Origin: Globodera rostochiensis
Taxonomy: Eukaryota > Nematoda > Chromadorea > Rhabditida > Heteroderidae
Direction: 5' to 3'
Length of the DNA: 64,000 bases
NCBI GenBank assembly: GCA_018350325.1
Contig: JAEVLN010000040.1
Span: 1 to 64,000 of the forward strand
Notes under the pieces: model-generated
Database searches by the model: none
Seen by the model: only the letters and a program-made list of their open reading frames with translations
Told to the model about the DNA's origin: nothing
In this document: positions 1-13,700 of the stretch, in pieces
How the letters are laid out: every line of letters begins with the position of its first letter
Numbering within the stretch: position 1 is the stretch's first letter
Position numbers and translations under genes: made by a program

Positions 1-881
1 GTGATAACTGCTTCAGGCCCTCAGGCTAGGGGATCCCCTTTTCTCTCCGCGACATGTTCAGTCCTCTTTCTCGTCGTCCCGTCGATGGAGCTTTTCCCGA
101 AAATGGGAACCATCCGGTGCTACCAGTGAGTGGTTGCGCGCTGCGCCCACCCAGAATAGAGTTTGCACCGACTGTTCCGGATGGAGTTTGGGATGGGGGT
201 CAGAATCTCAGGGAGGGTGCCCGGGCCCTGGGCGATGACTTCGACTCCCCGACCTCGACTCGCTCCAACACTCAGGGAAAGGTTTATTCTCGCTGACGAG
301 CATCCAATGGGCGGGACATGTGAGATGGAACATGAGTTTCTGCAGAACTGATCGCTGGGGAGCGGGAAGGCAAAGGGGTACATTGGCCAATGGGCGGGGA
401 CAATCGTTGGGATCATACGGATAAATGTGCAGGCGATCAATGACGGGAAGGCTCAGCAATTCGGAGGGATAGAATAATTTGGGGAATGCCAACCGGAGAA
501 ACCCTTACACTATAAATGTGATAAAAACATTGTTAAATAATAATTTAATTTCTGATCATTTTTTTTAAATGAAGACAGTCGTTTTGCTCCAGTTTTACCT
601 TGTTTGTCTTTATTTACATTTCTTAAATATGCAGTTTTTTGCTCTAATTTTATTGAAGTCTTTGTAAATTTAAGGTATCATTAAGGATCATTTTATCTGG
701 AAATCTCGTCAAAAATTCAAAACTATCTCGGGACGCCTACCCGCACCGCCAAGCACCGTTAATAATTATATTTTCACCAATTGTTTAAAATAAAAACGAT
801 AAAAAATTTATGCCAAATAATTCTCAAATATTAAAAATTGAATTAAATTCAAATTAAATAAGGAGGAAATGTTCCTTTAAC
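1..881. other. Intergenic, no gene seen
   Basis: The first 500 bases are GC-richer than what follows and are open in several frames on both strands, but no frame has splice sites or a recognisable domain. I cannot say whether this is a relic gene or a repeat. From about 500 on it is AT-rich. A short copy of a widespread GC-rich module (key word near 735-755, GCCTACCCGCACCGCC) lies just before the MITE at 882. Confidence 0.4.
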
Positions 882-1656
882 CAGGGGTGCTCACGGTTAG
901 CAATTTTCGTATCCGTAACCGCCCCTTCTCAAACACTCATAACCGTTAACCGCCCGTAACCGCCCGTCCTAAAAATCTCATAACCGTTAACCGCCCGTAA
1001 CCGCCCGTCCTAAAAATCTCATAACCGTAATCGCCCGCGGTTATCCGCGGTTAACCGCATTATTTAAAAATCAATAAAGTTTTCCAGATTTCGAAAAATC
1101 GATTTTCAAAGCTAATTTGTGATTTTGTGATGTGGCGTCCTTCTAAAATTAAATCAAATTGATGTGTATTGAACTTAATGCCGATAGGCTCCGCCGAGGA
1201 AAAAAATCGAATATTTAATGACTTATGCTGAGAAAAAATCGATTTTAGGTAATTGAGTTCTAAAATGCACTAATTATGTAAATATTTAGAATTTTACTTT
1301 TTATAGCTAAAATTTTTGCAAAATTGAAAGAATACTAAAAAGGAGGGATATCAAAATATAAATAAAAAAATAAAATGATTACAGCGGAAGGCGCTAGAAC
1401 CCAGACCAAAAAAAATTCTAAGAGTTTCACCACTGAGCCACTGGATAGATAGAAAGAATTGGTGAAATGTGAATAAAAGTCAAAGAAATTATAAAGGCAA
1501 ATTGTCTCAATACATTTTTCTTCAACGTCAAAAAACAACGGATACGACGGTTAACCGCGGTTTTAGTGGTCATAACCGTTAACAATTCCATAACACCGCG
1601 GGTAACTGCGGTTATCCGCGGATAACCGCGGTTACGGGTAACCGTGAGCAGGCCTG
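882..1656. mobile_element. hAT-type MITE, CCGTAACCGCC word family
   Basis: The termini are inverted repeats (CAGGGGTGCTCACGGTTA at the left, CAGGCCTGCTCACGGTTA on the opposite strand at the right). The element is flanked by a perfect 8-bp target-site duplication, CCTTTAAC, at 874-881 and 1657-1664. The left arm holds tandem 41-bp units built from the words CCGTTAACCGC and CCGTAACCGCC; the right arm carries related words in inverted orientation. It has no transposase and is non-autonomous. The 8-bp duplication and CAGG start are typical of the hAT superfamily. The core has a tRNA-like module at 1384-1448 on the minus strand. Confidence 0.85.
1384..1448 (-). repeat. tRNA-like A/B-box module inside MITE
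   Basis: Read on the minus strand, 1440-1430 is TGGCTCAGTGG, a perfect match to the pol III A-box consensus. 1401-1391 is GGTTCTAGCGC, a degenerate B box at about tRNA spacing. No cloverleaf acceptor stem can be drawn, so it is a tRNA-derived relic or SINE head rather than a functional tRNA. Confidence 0.45.
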
Positions 1657-3311
1657 CCTTTAACTATAATTATTTTTCGTTTCGACTCAAATACCAATTT
1701 TAATACTGTGTTAAACAAAAGTAAAAATGTTTAATATAATTACTACTATTCTTCAACAACGTCATTTCCTATTGATAGTGACTATGTTCTCAAAATTAAA
1801 TTGCTTTTATAACGTTTTATTGATTATATCATATTTGGCCACTTAAATATAAAATAAATTTGCAAAAAATTTCACTGATACAAATGTTTTAAAAAATATG
1901 CAAGAAAAAATGAGGAACAGACAATTAACATAATGTAAATCATCAAATGTATTTAATCTATATAAAAAACAATACTTGATTATACAGCCAGTATGGCCCC
2001 GATTTTTTTATAAAGCTTTATCTTTATTTAATATTTTATAAAGCAGAGTTGTGAGACAAATATTCAAATTATAACTTTTAAAAAAGTTTAAATTAGATTT
2101 TATAACTAATAATATTTATAAAAAAGTGTCTTTCGCCTCACCGTTACCAGAAAAAAGTCGTGCTTATCGCTGGTCGCTGGAAGGGAGATACCGACGAGTG
2201 TGGGTGGCGAGAGTGAAAGAATATCGACGAATTGAATTTTTCCATTAAAATTTATAATTTGATTGGTGATAATTACCAGGCTTTTCGTTGGCGGGTATGC
2301 CAATGGCATTAAATAAAATTTAAAATAAATTAGGAAATGTTAAACTAACAAATAAGAACTTTAACAATATTCAAAATTATTGCAATTTCCAATCAATAAT
2401 TTGGAAAGTTCCCAAGCAAAATTAATAAAATTAAAAGATAAACAACAATTATTGCAAATCACTCAATTAAAACATATAATATAATTTATTAATATTAATT
2501 TATTGTTGGCTTAAATAATTAAAAAGACAAAGCATTAACAATCAACAAAACAAATGATTGAAAAAAATTACTTAATTTAATAAATCCCACAATCGCCTGA
2601 TGAGTAAGCAAACTTATTATAACAAAAAACTTTAAATACAAAAGAATAATCAAATTCCGAGCACTACGATCAATTTTTAAAATAAAATAAATATATGCGA
2701 ATACTTTTTTTATATTAAAAAATTTCACACTAAAGTAGGAATGTTTAGGTGCTGCTATTTTGAACCATTCGTACAAAATGTGGCGGAGGCTGCTGTCAGC
2801 TGGCACGACACGAGGTGCTGTCTCCCCCCCCCTCCCCCGTCTGCCCAATACATATTAATGTTGCCATGGTTCACTAACCCTTTATTTTTATTTTTGGGAC
2901 AAAGTGTCAGTCCACTAGTGTTTATGAATTTGAGCGGTTGGCACGGCGTGTTCGTCCGTCCATTCGTCCACCCACCCGTCTGGCGAGCCGCCGGCGATGG
3001 CCACCACTTTTTGGCACGAAAAATATTGGCCAAGCAGAGACAACACCATTTTCTGAGTATAAAAGGCCCACGAATTGGCAAATTTGACCAGTTTAACATT
3101 CTTAAATAGACAACAAATAATTTTGTATATTTAATGAATATAATCTATATCTATATTTATGCTAAAATTTTTTCAGATGAAACTTATTATTTTGATTGAA
3201 TTTGTTAATAATTTAGCTCATTTTGTTTAAATTATTTAAAAGGGCCTAACGAATTGCAAATTTTCCAAATTTTCATTTTTTTACAATAAAAAAACATCCT
3301 TTAAGCCAATT
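1657..3311. other. AT-rich intergenic; possible core promoter near 3058
   Basis: No convincing coding region. 2740-3110 is open on both strands but lacks splice structure or a domain. A TATAAAAG box at 3058-3065 resembles those before the cysteine-rich gene (38702) and at 25026, but no gene could be assigned downstream of it. Confidence 0.35.
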
Positions 3312-5240
3312 TTAATTTGTAAATTTTTTGCTATGAAGTGCTTGTTGAGCTTCCAAAAATAGCGCCTGCTTGGCTGGCCCAATGTCTTTTTCACTGTCCA
3401 CCAGCCTTTGGCCCGCGGCGATGAGTAATTTATTACGTTTTCTGCAATTGTCAAGAAATTGTGTGACCGCCCGCATTACTTTACGAAAATTCACCAAATT
3501 AAGAATTTTAGGAAAAAACGAATTTTAATCCCAAAATGCAAATACCTAATCAACATTTTATGAAAAATTCTAAAAGTGTTGCAAATTTATTGTAATACCC
3601 AATTCAATTAAAAAGACTTCAAATTTACCAACAATTTCTCAACATGCATTCATTTTGACTCTTTTATTTCAAATTTTGCTTTTCTTAAATTACTCGAGTT
3701 TACTTGAGTTTACAAATCCACTAATCCGAGAATTCTCTACAAAAAAACGAACAATCGTTTATTAGAAAAACAATCGCTCTGCGGGCAGCATTTCTTTCTG
3801 GAATTTCCATCACCGGAAAATGGGTTGAAAAACAAATAAATTTAAACCAAAAATTGCCGCTCCAGGGCACATCAATTCACAACAAAATTGATGCCTTTGG
3901 GCGCCGCGCGGTGTCTGCTCGTCGCGCAAAGGCCAAAGAGTAACAGAACCACAATTTTTTTTTGGAGGACATCACTCAACAAAAGTGGTGCCTCAAATTT
4001 GGGGTTTGCTGCTGTCTGTCTGTCTGTCTGTGACGAAGCCAATACCAAAATTCGGACAAAAACAAACGTAGAAAAATTCAACCGTCCCATTTTTTTGAGT
4101 TTGTTTAATCATTATTATTCCAAATTTGTTTTTTAATATTTTCTCAAATTTAATTCTATTTTCTTTATTTATCGCTTTAAGTAAAAACAAACATTCAATT
4201 TTTGCGTTAATTCTATTTCTCAGAATTTTATCTTTATTTTTCAAAATTATAATCTCGAACGACTAACTATCGTTTTCAATGTTCCATAAAGTTGTTGCAA
4301 ATTTTGATGCCTTTTTTGGCTTGTGTCAAATTAATTTGTTCCATTTTTGGCATATCTTCGGTCTTGCCCATCCAAATGCCTTATCCCCCAAGGGGATTTT
4401 GCAGTGCCGAGAGCAAAGAATTGTGTCCCATCAGCACATTTTTAGGGGGGACCAACTCCATTGAGCAAGGCACAAAAATTGTCCAGTCGGTTCCATTAAA
4501 AGAATGCCAAAGTCGTGGGAATGCCATCCTCGACTGGGAAACTTTTCCTCCTGTTGCTGGAGGTTGCTAAAATTTTTGGCATTTTTTTTTACTAAACTAC
4601 ACTTTTGTAAAAAATGTGGGCCAAACAGTTTTAAAAACTTTTTCAAGGTTTTCGGAAAATTAAAAATTAACTGATGGTTTTTTTTATTCTCCAATTGCTT
4701 TTTACTGTATCTAAAATACTCCCTTTTAATTTTTTTCTTTAAAAATATTTAAAAGTGTTTTTCAACTAATTACAATTATTAAGCTGTTTAAAAATCTTTC
4801 CAAATCACAATGCCAATTTTGCAAATTAATTTTTTAAAAAGGTGACCGGTAAGCTAAAAAAAATTTGACTCAAATATTTGCAATCAAAATGTTTGATAGC
4901 TGAGCCTCAAAAACATTTTTTTACACATGAAACTAATTTGAATATTCATGAGCATTTTCTGAGTCGTCCATAAAAATAGATTAGGGCGAATTTTTAATCC
5001 CATTTTTATAACATATTTATAAAATAAGAACTAGGGATTTCTGGCAAAAAAAAAACCGATGAAAAAATGTCTGTTTGTTGAAAATCGTACAAAAATTTGC
5101 TGCTCCGGAAAGCCGCCATTAGGACCAATTTGTTCCGGCAAACAAAAAATTGTGGGGCCAAGTCGAAGAATGGCATTCGCTTCCGTTGACGAAGTCATTA
5201 GTTTGAAAATTGGCATCATTTTCATTCAAATGAGCCCAAA
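3312..5240. other. Unresolved coding-looking segments
   Basis: Four islands (3312-3497, 3890-4090, 4279-4570, 5031-5240) have coding-like composition, but no single gene model holds. On the minus strand 3312-3497 reads as a helical 61-residue tail, and 4570-4270 reads through one in-frame TAA near 4389. On the plus strand 4360-4570 ends in a cysteine-bearing segment (CPISTFLGG, later LDWETF), vaguely like the C-terminal half of an ML/NPC2 domain. It could be a decayed gene, two overlapping short genes or chance. Function unknown. Confidence 0.2.
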
Positions 5241-5392
5241 GGCAATGGGAATTTTTAATTACTTTAATATTTTTTTTTAATTTTAAAGAATTTTTCAGAA
5301 AATTTCATTTTATATGAATTAAAATTATATAAAATATTTTTAGAATAATTTAATTTATTTGCATTATTCACTTTCATTCTGCCTTCTACCTA

Positions 5393-6303
5393 ATGTCTTT
5401 CAACAATGATGAGTGCAAACTTGTTTCAAAAGTCAGCTTTTGGTTAAAAATTAATTTTAATTAAATTAAATATTCAATTTGAATTTGTAAATTATAATTT
5501 TTAAATATTTGAAATAAAAAATATTCAAAAATATTTCTTTATAATCGCCTTAATTTAAGCCTATCGGTGAAATTTGTGACGAATTGAATGGTGTGAACAA
5601 ATTAAAAACTCGGCACGAATTGCTTTGTCGCACATTGGCCTCATGGAAACTTGGCATGGAACAGGTGAACAATTTAAAAATGTAAAACATTCAAAATCAT
5701 TCAATATTCTTTTTTTAGAAATTCAAATTTTAGAACAGTTCTCAGTTGAACATTTTGGATGAAACTGCAGAACTATTGAGTGATCGACATAAATGTGTGG
5801 TCGACATGCTCGCTTCTAAGTCAAGTGTGAATTTAAGATAAATTAAATTTAAAAAATATATCTTAACAATTTAAAACCATAAATTTAAAAAAAAAATTAT
5901 TTAAAAATTTTTTAATTAAATTAAGCCAACCCCGCCTTGCTCAATCGACTTCAGCGAGAAACTCAAGCAATGGAGCTTCAAGTAGGCATTTGGTTGCGCG
6001 AAATATCTGATGTGAGCATAGAACGAAAAAAATTGGAATTGGAACATGCGGTAAATTTTTTTAAAACTGTTCAAAAATTAATTTTATAAAAAGCTCATAT
6101 TTTTTTAAATTAAAAATTCTAAAATTCGTTTCGCTATTCCCTTTTTTCAGCTCGAATTTTCGCATCAGAACCGTGGCCTCCAGCGCTGTGAGACCAATGT
6201 TGAGTTGGCCAAAATGGATGCCGATTTTTTGTACCGAAAACACCGCAAAGTTTGGCGCGATTTTTTAGCGGATGAGCAAAAAACGGAAACGGATGAGCAA
6301 TAA
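5393..6303 (+). CDS. Small coiled-coil protein, unknown function
   Basis: Five exons with consistent phases fit 5393-5422, 5560-5664, 5734-5824, 5926-6050 and 6151-6303, giving about 167 residues. The first exon is short and its donor is uncertain (5422 or 5431). The protein is charged and helical, without signal peptide or membrane segment. Two heptad-like stretches (around LLNRLQRETQAMELQ and ERKKLELEH) suggest a coiled coil, and the C-terminal exon contains NVELAKMDADFLYRKH. I do not recognise the family. It resembles small subunits of cytoskeletal or trafficking complexes in size and helicity only. Confidence 0.55.
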
Positions 6304-7731
6304 TCGGCAAAAAGAAGCGCCAAATTCAAATCGTGAAAAGCGCGAAATTAATGAACCACAAAAAGAAAACATGTGAAATTAATTTATTTGTTGTTATTTA
6401 ATTGCTTAAGTATAAACATATTTTAAAAAATTTATAGCAAAATTTGAGCTATTAGTCATAAACACATCGTTACAAACATCTGGTTTGACAATGCGCTCGT
6501 ATTTGGCCTGTTTATAAATCTCCCATAAATAAATTTCAGGGGCTTTCCCAATTTTCTGGAATCCACAATTCCGGTATTTGATCAATGTACATTTTTTCAC
6601 CACCTTTATATAAAAAAAATAGACAATTGAAATTATTGGTAATTTTGCTAACAAGGCGCATGCTTTGTACATAAATTTTTTTAAATAAATGTATGAGGAG
6701 ATTTGATTGAGGTATAGCATCATCGATTAAAGACGCACCTCTGTTCACAAACAATTTGCGCATAAAAAATCAAATACAAAAAAATTTGGATTTAAAATGA
6801 TTTTTAAAAATTGAGAATTTTAGAAAGTGTCAAATTTAATAGAATCATCATCGGTCAACGTTTAAAAAAAAGATGCAGACGACTTGTGTTACAGACAATA
6901 GAAGATAGAGATCAGCTTTGGGCTCGATCATGATTAGGAAACAAATCCATTATTCATGAGTGGAATCTTGCCACAATTACAACCCGATCGATCTCCAAAT
7001 AGCATAAAAAGGGTCGGTTGGTGGGTGCCCATCTCAAGTGACCAGAGTTTGAATGGTCCCAATACAACAAAAAACCTGCCGATCAAATTCAGTAATTTGT
7101 TTGATTAATCAACATTTTCATTACATGAACTCTGATTTAGGAGTAGAAAAATCAAATCATTTGCCTAATCGAATGATAAGAAAGATATGAGAAAAACATT
7201 TAAAACAATCATTTTTAAAAAATCAATCAATCAATCGCTTCAATGAACAACAATTTTTATTCACATTCTAAACCATTTGAAAGTGACAAATGCGTAAAAC
7301 GAGGACAAAATTCGTAGATTTATGAACACTGGGCATAAAACTCAAACAGCACACTTTTGTTGATAAGAACATCGCCAGCCGATGGGCACCCTGTATAGAA
7401 TGATAAAATGAATGAATATGCCATAAATGAAGACGAATGGGGGGTGCAAGTGGAAAGAAAATGGAATCATGAAAGAACCAACAACAAAATCGAGTCAGAT
7501 CTGAAGAAAGACAACAAACAAACCAAACCGTCCGAACAAAATTCACGTTTTCAAAAAGATCGACAAAAAAAAACAATTATGGAATACAAACATGCGAATT
7601 TGTGGTCAAAGCATCATCAATTTTGAACTAATGTCTGAGGAGAAAGAGAGGACATTTTTGGTGTGAGTGAGTTGTGTGCTGGCATAGCACACATTGCAAG
7701 ACGCCTTCACACCCGGAGCAAAAACATGTGA
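6304..7731. other. Intergenic, no gene seen
   Basis: Convergent intergenic space between the coiled-coil gene and the 3' end of the SET1 gene. Open frames here lack splice sites or coding composition. A TATA-like CATAAAAAGGG lies near 7002 but cannot be tied to a transcript. Confidence 0.4.
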
Positions 7732-10700
7732 TCAATTAAGGTAGCCACGGCACTGGGCCGAACCGCACAGGCACGGAATTTTCGTCTCCTCGGGCGGAAA
7801 TTTGTAATCGTACTGGAAGTGCACAAAAATTAAAAAAGTATGATTTTAAAAACCAAATTTCTAGTTCTCCCGTATTACAACAACATACAGTACAGTACAG
7901 TAAACAGAAATCATTTTGACCAATAACTTACAGTGATTTCTTCGCCCTTTTCAATGAACCGCTTGCTGTAGATGACGATCCGCTTATCACCGCCCACCAT
8001 CAGTACCTGGTATTTAATTAAATGTTTTTTAAGAAATCATTGACAATGGGAAATTAAGCCCACTTTCGCGTAGCAATTCGGCTGACACGAATGATTGATG
8101 AACCGCGCGAAATTGCCCTTTTTGGTCGCGTCAATTACCTGTAAAAATGTTTTTTTGCCAGATAAATAATTCTTGAATCTAAATTGTGTTTAGTTTTTGT
8201 TGCGGTCAAAAAGAGCACATATCCAGTTTAAAATCCCCAAATCGGACTCAAAAAATCAAGTTTTTGGTTTCAAGAGGGGGAAGGAGGGGGGATCTGCTTG
8301 AAATAATCGATTTTTTTAGTAGATGTGTGATGTTTTTGGTTTTGCTGAATTTATCGAAAGAGCCAAAAAAATTCGCTGTTTTAGAATTTTGGATACAATT
8401 TTCTTTGGACGTCCTTCTCTCCCGGGGTGAGAGTAAGTTAAGAAGGCACTTATGTTTCTAAAAACTCGTGTTATCAAATTTAAACAAACGCAACAAATAA
8501 AGGACATAAACTCGAGAAAAACTCTTCTCACATTGTAGTCATCGATGCGGAACAAGTAGGAGGAGCCAATGCCTTGCCGCTCGTAGGCCAACTCGCGCAC
8601 ATTGGCCACCTCGGGCCGGATCTTCTCGCCCACGTACTCCACAATCATCTCGTCCTGCGCAATTGACTCAAGCGCAAACAGGCCCCAGCCGTGGATGCGC
8701 GAGCGGGCGAACTTGATCATTTTGCTCCGGTACTGAAACAGTGGGACACCAAAATTGAACAAATTGAGAAAAGTAATCTCAAGCTAATTGTTCTACACGA
8801 CCATTTGAAACATTTCACAATTTTTTAAACACATCGAAAAATCTATTGGAAATTGCTGAAAACATCTAGGACTCATTCATTTCCTTTACCTCTCCGGAAA
8901 TTAATAATATGTTGCTGTTAATAAATAAATGGAAAAATTGTTAGCAAAAATAGCGAAGCACATTAAAAGTAAAAATTGACGGGTCATATTTCATAATCAA
9001 TAACAAATGCGCAATTACTTAATCTAAAAAAACAGTAAATGAAAAAAGCAAAGCAAATGCGAAGCTGCGTCTGGGCTTGGCCATGGCCACCACACTGCGT
9101 GCAAGAAAAATGAAAGCATAAAATTAGTTCTGTTCAAAGCAAGCAGCAACACGCCGGCACGACCACAAACAACCAGGAACGTAACCAGGGGGAGATTCAA
9201 AACCATAGAGGGGGGAGGGGGACCATTTTGTTTTGCACATTCGTAATTTTTGACCAAATGTTCTTTACAAATAAATCTCTTAAAATATTCAAAATTTTCT
9301 CGGTAGCACCGGTTGGCACCGCCGACTCCCGTCCCAGAAGTGAAGCAGAATGTAAATTCCTTAAAGAATGAAATGGCGCTAAGACGGGAACGACCATTCC
9401 CCCTCCCAACATTTTTTTCCTGGTTACGTCCCTGACCACAACTACCATGACACACCTTCGAATGCTTTGCCCTCGGTGTCGTGTATCCTCCCCTCTGTGC
9501 CGCAGTGCCGTCTTCCTTTCCTGCTCCATCTCCTTCGTGTACAACACCACAAACACGACCACCACCATCACCATTAATGCCACGCCCAAGAACAAAGGGT
9601 TTGGCGCGGGTTTTAACCATTACACCAAAGGACTCGTATGTTTGCACTCCAAGCGTACAATTATGTACTGCTTGGTCTTGAGGATAAAGCGGAGATGGAC
9701 TGGACGAGGAGCATTTGGTGGAGACATTCATGTCCACAATTCTCCTCCTTCCCCTCCTCTTCATGATCATCCTCATCGTCGTGCCCTGTTCTTCTCCCGC
9801 TATTGCTTGGTCATGGACCACCTTGAGCTGGTTGGCACGGGCGAACAAGGACGGGCCAACAGCAGCAGCAGCCAACGAAGCGTCAGCAGTGCACAAATCC
9901 ATAGAGTGCGTTGACGACGACGTGCACAGTTGGTAAGCCGGTGCGGCACTGGCCAACGATCTTGCAATGGCACGTTCACTCTTCAACGCTTGGCTGACGT
10001 GACGGGCAACGGTTTCGTCCTTGAAAAATTTTTTTAATAACAAAAAAAAAAATAAAGAAAGAAATATGAAAGTTCAATCATATTTCCATGAACAGAATTT
10101 GCGCTCCTCGGCTGTTCCCCCCCCCCCCCCACCTGTGTGCTGATGGTGGTGCGCAAATGGAGTGGATCCGCTGCTGCTGCCGCTGCTCTCCGCATCAGTG
10201 CTCGCCTCTGAATGCCCTGCATAAAAAAAAATTGTTGATCAAACGTAAAAAAACAAAAAAATTTATCAATCGCGACCTGTGCCAACAATTGCTCCTTCTC
10301 CAAGTCCCTTTTCCGCGTGAAATGCCCTTCCGTCCGTGCACTGCCCGTCCGGTTCGGCACAACGCCCTCCAGCTCTGCGTCCACGTAGTAATAAACGTAC
10401 CCAGGCCGTTTTGCATCCGTGTACGGCTTTGGCTAAAAAGAAAATTAATGAAACGCAAGAAATGGCATTAAAATCAAAAATTTCAGAATAAAAACCGGCA
10501 CCACACTCACAAACAGCGGTGGCGTCTCGCAAATTCCCTCCGGCTCCACCCAAACGAACGGCTGTTGGGTCTGCACACCGGCACATGGCATACGGCGCAC
10601 GTTCTGGATCGCTGTGTCGCTGATGTTTGCCATCAAGTCGGCCAAGTCCAGCTCTTTGAAGGCCATCTTCAGGTACTCAATTTCTTCCAGCTCGAGACCA

Positions 10701-13700
10701 TTCTAAAACAGCGTTCGTAATGATGAAGGTGTGTCTCGACCAATTTTTACCCGCATGTACTCCCTCAGCACAGTGTCTTCATCAGCCAATGTGCGTTTGG
10801 GCCACCGCTTTGAGGACCGCAGCTCCGCGCCGTGAAGCCGTTGCAGCACTTTGCTGGACTCTGCCTCGGGCAATGCGGTGGTGCAATGCACAACAACAGC
10901 AGAGATGGCGTCAGCAACTTCCTCCTCCTGCTTCTGCTCTTTCGAGCCAACCAAGTGTTCCGCTTCAACGCCTCCGGCACCCTTGCCGCCAATTGCCTCT
11001 GGCAAGCAATCATCCACAACGACACCGTCGATTCCATGGGATGCCTCCGGTAAAATCCTCTTAGCAAGAACGTCGGATGAATGCTCTTCAAATTCATCCA
11101 CATCCTCTTCCTTCGCCTCGTCCTCAACATCATCCTCATCCGTCTCAGAAGGGCGTTCGGATGCCACCGCCGACGATGATGATGAGGTTGTCGATGATGT
11201 TGCGGTGCTAATGCTGCTTGATGTTGAGGGTGAACGAGTGCGCCGAGAACTTTCAACTGAAATGCTTCGCATCCTCCGTCTGCTGCGGTAATCATCTCCT
11301 TCATCATCATCATCCACTCGGTCACTTCCGCTGTTCATCCTTTCATCATCATCCGAAAGTTCGACCCTCCTTCTCTTCTTCTTAATCAAATTAAATGAAA
11401 AGTTTGAATTATGTGGCATCGCATTACCGTAGTTGTGATCGTTGTCGTCTCAGCGTCATCTTCCGTCAACAACGAGCCGGAGGACGAGATACTCTTCTTC
11501 CTCTTGCGATTGTCATCCTTTCTCCACCGGTGATGATGAGAGTGGTGGTGATGATGATGGTCTTGCGGCATCTTCAGCACCGGCTTTCGTCGAATTTGCG
11601 GCAGCGAAGAAATGGCAATCCGTTGGGCGTAGGCCATGCCGAACAAACCGTTGCTGGTGCTCCCACTGTTTTCCTTGCCAATGGACGGAAATGCACCTGA
11701 GACAATTTAAAATGCTACAGTCCAAAATGATCAAAAATCGTAGGAACTGATCAGTCAGTGTTTAAATACTATACAAATCCAAAATTATCAAAAGAAATCA
11801 TTTACTGTAAAAAACACCTGGAAAAAGTGAGTCGAGCAGTCCATTGCGCAACATCAGCGGAATAAATGCCTTCCGGGGAGTGTTCGTCGTAACAGCACCA
11901 TCAACTGCCGACGCAGCATCAATGCCATTTCTGTTGTTTTGCTGCTTTTCCTCCTCCTCTTTCTTGCGACGAGCCTAGTAAAGTTGAGAATAAGTTTAAC
12001 CCACCCTCAAAAACGGTGAATGATTGGGTTCATACGTGTGCAAGGGATTGTCAAGGACCTGGACTACCCCCCCCACCCCCCCCCCCCCTCGTAAATGGAT
12101 CAAACCCATGAATCTAAAAAATAGCCCAAAAATCTTCCTTAGACTACCCCCTCTGATCCGATCGTACCCTCCCAGCAGACGACCAGCCCTGGCACACCTA
12201 TGGCTTACGTTAAAAGAATTGTAATATTACTACCGAAAACTAAACCCGCCCACCTCCAACTCTTCGACCTCTTCAAAACGTTTGTCCAACATTTTGAATG
12301 CCTCCACCGCCACCCGTCGGTCAATGTCCTCCTTGACAGCCAGCATCAGCTTAGTGCGAAATAAATTGAGCGTAAGCCGTATTGTGGTAGCAAAAATATC
12401 CTAAACAGAAATCACCAAATTTCCGACGATTACAAGTACACGCCCAACCATTTTTGACGTATGTGTTTGGGTGGTGGTGGTGGTGGTGTCAGTTCGCTGA
12501 AACTGTTGGTGTCGCAGCTGATGGTGTTGTCTGTGCATGTCTCTGTTGTTGTTGTTGTAAAAAGTTGTGTTGCTGCTACTGCTAGGCCATGTTGACTGCG
12601 GTTGTTTGCGCGTTGGCTGTTCCCAACACTGCTTCCTCTGCTGCTGATTGTTGTAATAATGATGATGATGCCTGCCTCCACTCCATTTCTGATGCCTTCC
12701 GTCGTCCCACTTTTTCTTCGTTTCCCAACTCCTGTGCTTCTCTGTCGTCTCCCTTTTTATTGTTGTCTCATGTTTGACACCGCTGCTGTTGTTACTGTTA
12801 CTGCTCCCGGCCCCCGTCGCTTAAGTTTAGAGACAAATTCAAACCAAAATTCCTTGAATATCTAGAAGAAAATTTACCCGTTCGTCCATCCTTGCGCGAA
12901 GTTGTTGTTGTTGGTTTCTTTTCGTCCCTTTTTTTCTTTGCAACTGTCGACACTTTCATTGTTGATTCAGACGCTTCCGCCGCCGCCGACGATGACGTGC
13001 CGTTGAGAACAGGAACGGACGACGTACTGCTGCTTCCTCCACCCCTGTTAGCAGCTGCCGATCGACGATGGAGCAGTGCGGCCAGTCGTGACTCCAGCGA
13101 GCCCTTGGAGGGCGACGACAAGAAGCAACTGCTTGGACTTATTGTGTTGCTGTTAGTGCTGCTATTCGTCAGCGGTGTTGGCGTTGAGCAACTGCCGTTA
13201 CTGGTATGCTAAAAGTTTTGACGGTTTGAGCGGAATTTTCTCTGTGGTCTCGGCGACAATTCCCAACAATATTCACCGATCAAACACCAACACACACACA
13301 CACACAACACACACACACAACACACACGCACACGCGCGCGCACGCGCACGCACACGCACACAACACAACACAACACAACACAAAACACAACACAAAGCAC
13401 AACACAAAAAAGTTCAATGCAATTTGCCTCGAGTTGCTTGGACGTAGACGTTGAAGCAGACGATGTTGTTGTTGTTGTCGTCGTTGTAAAACACTGCTGT
13501 GTTGATGTAGTCCCACCAGAAGAATTGTGATGATGAACATGATGGTTGGTCTTGGTTGGCGAGCTGAGCAGCGGTGGGTTAACAAGCCGTGGCGGTGGAA
13601 GTGACTGCAGGCCTTTTGGCGATGAAGCAGCGGTAGATATGGCATGTTGCTGCTCCTGTTGCTTCTTGTCCGTCGTCGCTGATGCCGGAGGAGATGAGGA

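Noticed and set aside
9024..10043. A 339-codon open frame on the minus strand
   Set aside because: Only 9822-10019 is a SET1 exon; the rest runs into an intron containing a MITE. Homology stops exactly at the donor after ANQLK.
13270..13408. CA/CAACA run as telomere-like or centromeric repeat
   Set aside because: It lies in an intron of SET1, is short and impure, and does not match TTAGGC-type nematode telomere repeats.
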